NCBI RefSeq assembly: GCF_016808095.1
Contig: NC_068976.1
Coordinates: forward strand, 10,387,001-10,451,000
Source: Vigna angularis
Taxonomy: Eukaryota > Streptophyta > Magnoliopsida > Fabales > Fabaceae
Direction of reading: 5' to 3'
DNA length: 64,000 nucleotides
Shown here piece after piece: positions 62,216-64,000 of the stretch; the stretch's first letter is position 1, and every line of letters begins with the position of its first letter. Made by a program: the position numbers and the translations under genes. The notes beneath the pieces are model-generated. The model had not been told where the DNA came from and searched no databases. It saw only the letters and a list, made by a program, of their open reading frames with translations.

Positions 62216-63519
62216 CAAGAAAAACAAATGTTCTTTCTGTTCTTCATAAGTCAATGTTAGGTTCTTATATTGGAATATTTAGATGTTTGGACTCTGTAAC
62301 CTAAAGGGTGGCCACCATTTTATGTGGTGTCAAATATCATGTCTGTTTGAGTTCAAATAAATAAAAATTGACTTTTCTGTAAACTGTAAATCATTTTGCC
62401 TGATTCATACAATCAATTCCAATCCTTCAATTTCTTTTACTTTTCATCAATTTTTTGGTTTTTTTTTTCTCTCATAATAACTATCTTTGACAAAATTTAT
62501 AGATTACTCGGAAAACTGCGTTGCTGTGTAGCTTGTTTCAATTCAACAATTGTGTGGTGTGGAGTTGCTTTAGAAATAAAATTGCTTTTTTGTGCTGCTT
62601 TTGCAATGTAGTTGAAAATTGTATTTTGTTGTGTTCTGAAATATTTGTTGCATGGGAAATCGGGATTTGTGCGGGAGTAACAATTTGTTTTTATTTGTTT
62701 TTCTTTGGTGACTTATGTAATGCATTTTTACTTGATTGCTAGGTGTTGTTTAGGGTTAGAATTGACCGAAGAAAATTTTCCGAGCATATGATTGTGTTGG
62801 ATTATTTTTCCACTATAATTATTTTTCCATGTAGAGAGTACGTATTCTAATGTAGAGAGTGTGAATTCCCAACTTCTAAATTCAAATCTTTAATATCCCT
62901 GCAGGAGTGAAGAAATATGTCATGAAGGAATCACTTCCTAAATACATGATGAGTTGAGCAACAAATAGAAAGAATATTATTAGGCAATTTTGACCCAACA
63001 TTATCAGATATTAACTTGTGGTGTTCAGGCAAGATTGATAATTTGATGAACTGACTATTTTGTTTATTACTAATCTTAGCTTCATAAATAGAGTGACAAT
63101 ACATTTTAATGGTATTGTTTTTTTTATATCTATATGTTTTTGAATCAGATATCTTTTATCAATGTTGTTATGGAATTGCAGAAGCTTTATTTGCAAATGA
63201 TTGTATTTCTGTAATTTCCAAATCTTTTAATTATAATTACCTTGCTGATAAATGGTCTCAATTGCGTTCTCGTTGTTCTGGAATTGTTTTAAATGGATAT
63301 TTCAGTTGTAAATGGATCTATTGCAGTTTCGAAAATGCATTATAGTTCTAAAAATAGTTAACTGAACTATTGCGGTTTAATTGAACTAAAAAATAGTTCA
63401 CTTCAATTTTTTTTAACTATTTTTTAGCTCAATTTAGTTTACTTGAATTGTTTTATAGTCAACTGGAATTATTTATTTATAGTTCAGTTTAGTACACTTT
63501 GCCCAGTCCTATTTCTCCC

Positions 63520-64000
63520 TGTACTATCCCAGACTTTTCATCATCCCATACTTTCTCCATGCATCTCTCCAATTTATTTTTTTAAAATAACCTTAGGTAA
63601 AAATTGTTACTTTTACATTTACTTTTTCTACTTTTATTTAAACTCTTAAATGCTTTCCCCCTATTATTCACCCGCACACCTCACCCCATCACCACAATCT
63701 CAGTATCTCAATTCCCCATCTCGCCTCTTCCATTTCTGTTTTCTCTCTTTCTCTTTCATTTCCGTCTTCTCTCTTTCCTTTTTCCATTTCCGTTGTTTCC
63801 ATTGAGTTTGGTCCTTGGTTCGTGCTGTGGAGGAGTGGGTTCGTTTTGTTCCAGGTTGGTTTTCTTTCCTCTTTGTTTTGGATGTTTGTTTGCCTGTTAG
63901 TTTGATTTGTATGTATATTTAAGTTCTATTAATCTTTGTGAACACGTGTTGGTAAATATGTATAATTTGGTGTGCTGCTATGTGAAAATGAAATGAAAAA
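63520..64000 (+). other. Possible promoter and 5' leader of a gene beyond the window
   Basis: From about 63650 the sequence becomes CT-rich (TTTCTCTCTTTCTCTTTC) and then GT-rich with a CCAG|GTTGG-type donor near 63855, as in many plant leaders. A 98-codon open frame (63604-63900) is low complexity and not convincing as a protein. Confidence 0.3.

Larger units (their letters stand above)
59483..63519. mobile_element. Non-autonomous hAT element (about 4.0 kb) carrying host gene fragments
   Basis: The element is 59491-63511. The left terminus TAGGCTTGGGCA and the right terminus, TAGGACTGGGCA when read on the other strand, match at 10 of 12 positions. The flanking 8-mers are TTTGTCCC (59483-59490) and TTTCTCCC (63512-63519), a hAT-sized duplication with one difference. 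Subterminal zones on both sides are full of short AGTTCARTWAACT-type words (59500-59780 and 63340-63490), as expected for transposase-binding repeats. No transposase ORF is present. The interior holds a TSSC4-like pseudogene and a dienelactone-hydrolase-like fragment, described separately. Confidence 0.75.

Noticed and set aside
63604..63900. 98-codon plus frame rich in L, F and P
   Set aside because: Translation of a CT-rich leader-like tract; low complexity.
1..64000. tRNA, rRNA or CRISPR arrays
   Set aside because: No cloverleaf, rRNA core words or regularly spaced repeat-spacer pattern seen; the tandem arrays have no unique spacers.

Overview
The window is plant nuclear DNA, most likely from a phaseoloid legume such as Phaseolus or Vigna. 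Genes have short exons with GT-AG introns, long AT-rich spacers and (AT)n microsatellites. The dispersed repeats are of legume type: a Tat-lineage Ty3/gypsy remnant, an LTR-like block rich in CCGAACG, and fold-back and hAT-type DNA transposons. No organelle, bacterial or viral gene set is present.

Layout. 68-1110 (+): last two coding exons of a TIC236/EMB2410 (TamB-like) chloroplast-envelope protein. About 2440-7912: decayed Tat-type retrotransposon with an extra gene on the opposite strand. 9081-9391: 311-bp fold-back MITE with a perfect 9-bp target duplication. 11451-12786 (+): small PAM2-CUE protein (CID5/CID6 family). 24782-18067 (-): multipass membrane RING-H2 E3 ligase whose 4.9-kb third intron holds a TIR element and a four-copy tandem array. 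About 27051-29485: long solo-LTR-like block. 33329-35963 (+): PP2A B' (B56) regulatory subunit. 42815-37025 (-): A2-type cyclin in 11 coding exons, with uORFs. 53713-50585 (-): PNSB3/NDF4, a plastid 2Fe-2S subunit of the NDH complex, with a GC-AG intron. 56616-58873 (+): P-class PPR protein of the SOAR1 type. 59491-63511: hAT-type element carrying fragments of two unrelated host genes. The last 480 bases may be a promoter or leader of a gene beyond the window.

The genes are independent housekeeping loci, not a pathway: plastid import and photosynthesis (TIC236, PNSB3), protein turnover (RING), phosphatase control (B'), cell cycle (CYCA2), poly(A)-binding-protein interaction (CID5/6) and organelle or stress RNA binding (PPR). 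From memory, CYCA2, SOAR1, B'kappa and CID5/6 homologues lie near each other in two duplicated Arabidopsis chromosome-5 blocks (about At5g11300-11440 and At5g25380-25540), so the order appears to be ancestral microsynteny expanded here by transposons.

Coding exons were assembled by hand from splice sites and reading-frame continuity. All six gene models close exactly in frame. UTR limits, LTR borders and orthologue names are inferences. No database search was possible.
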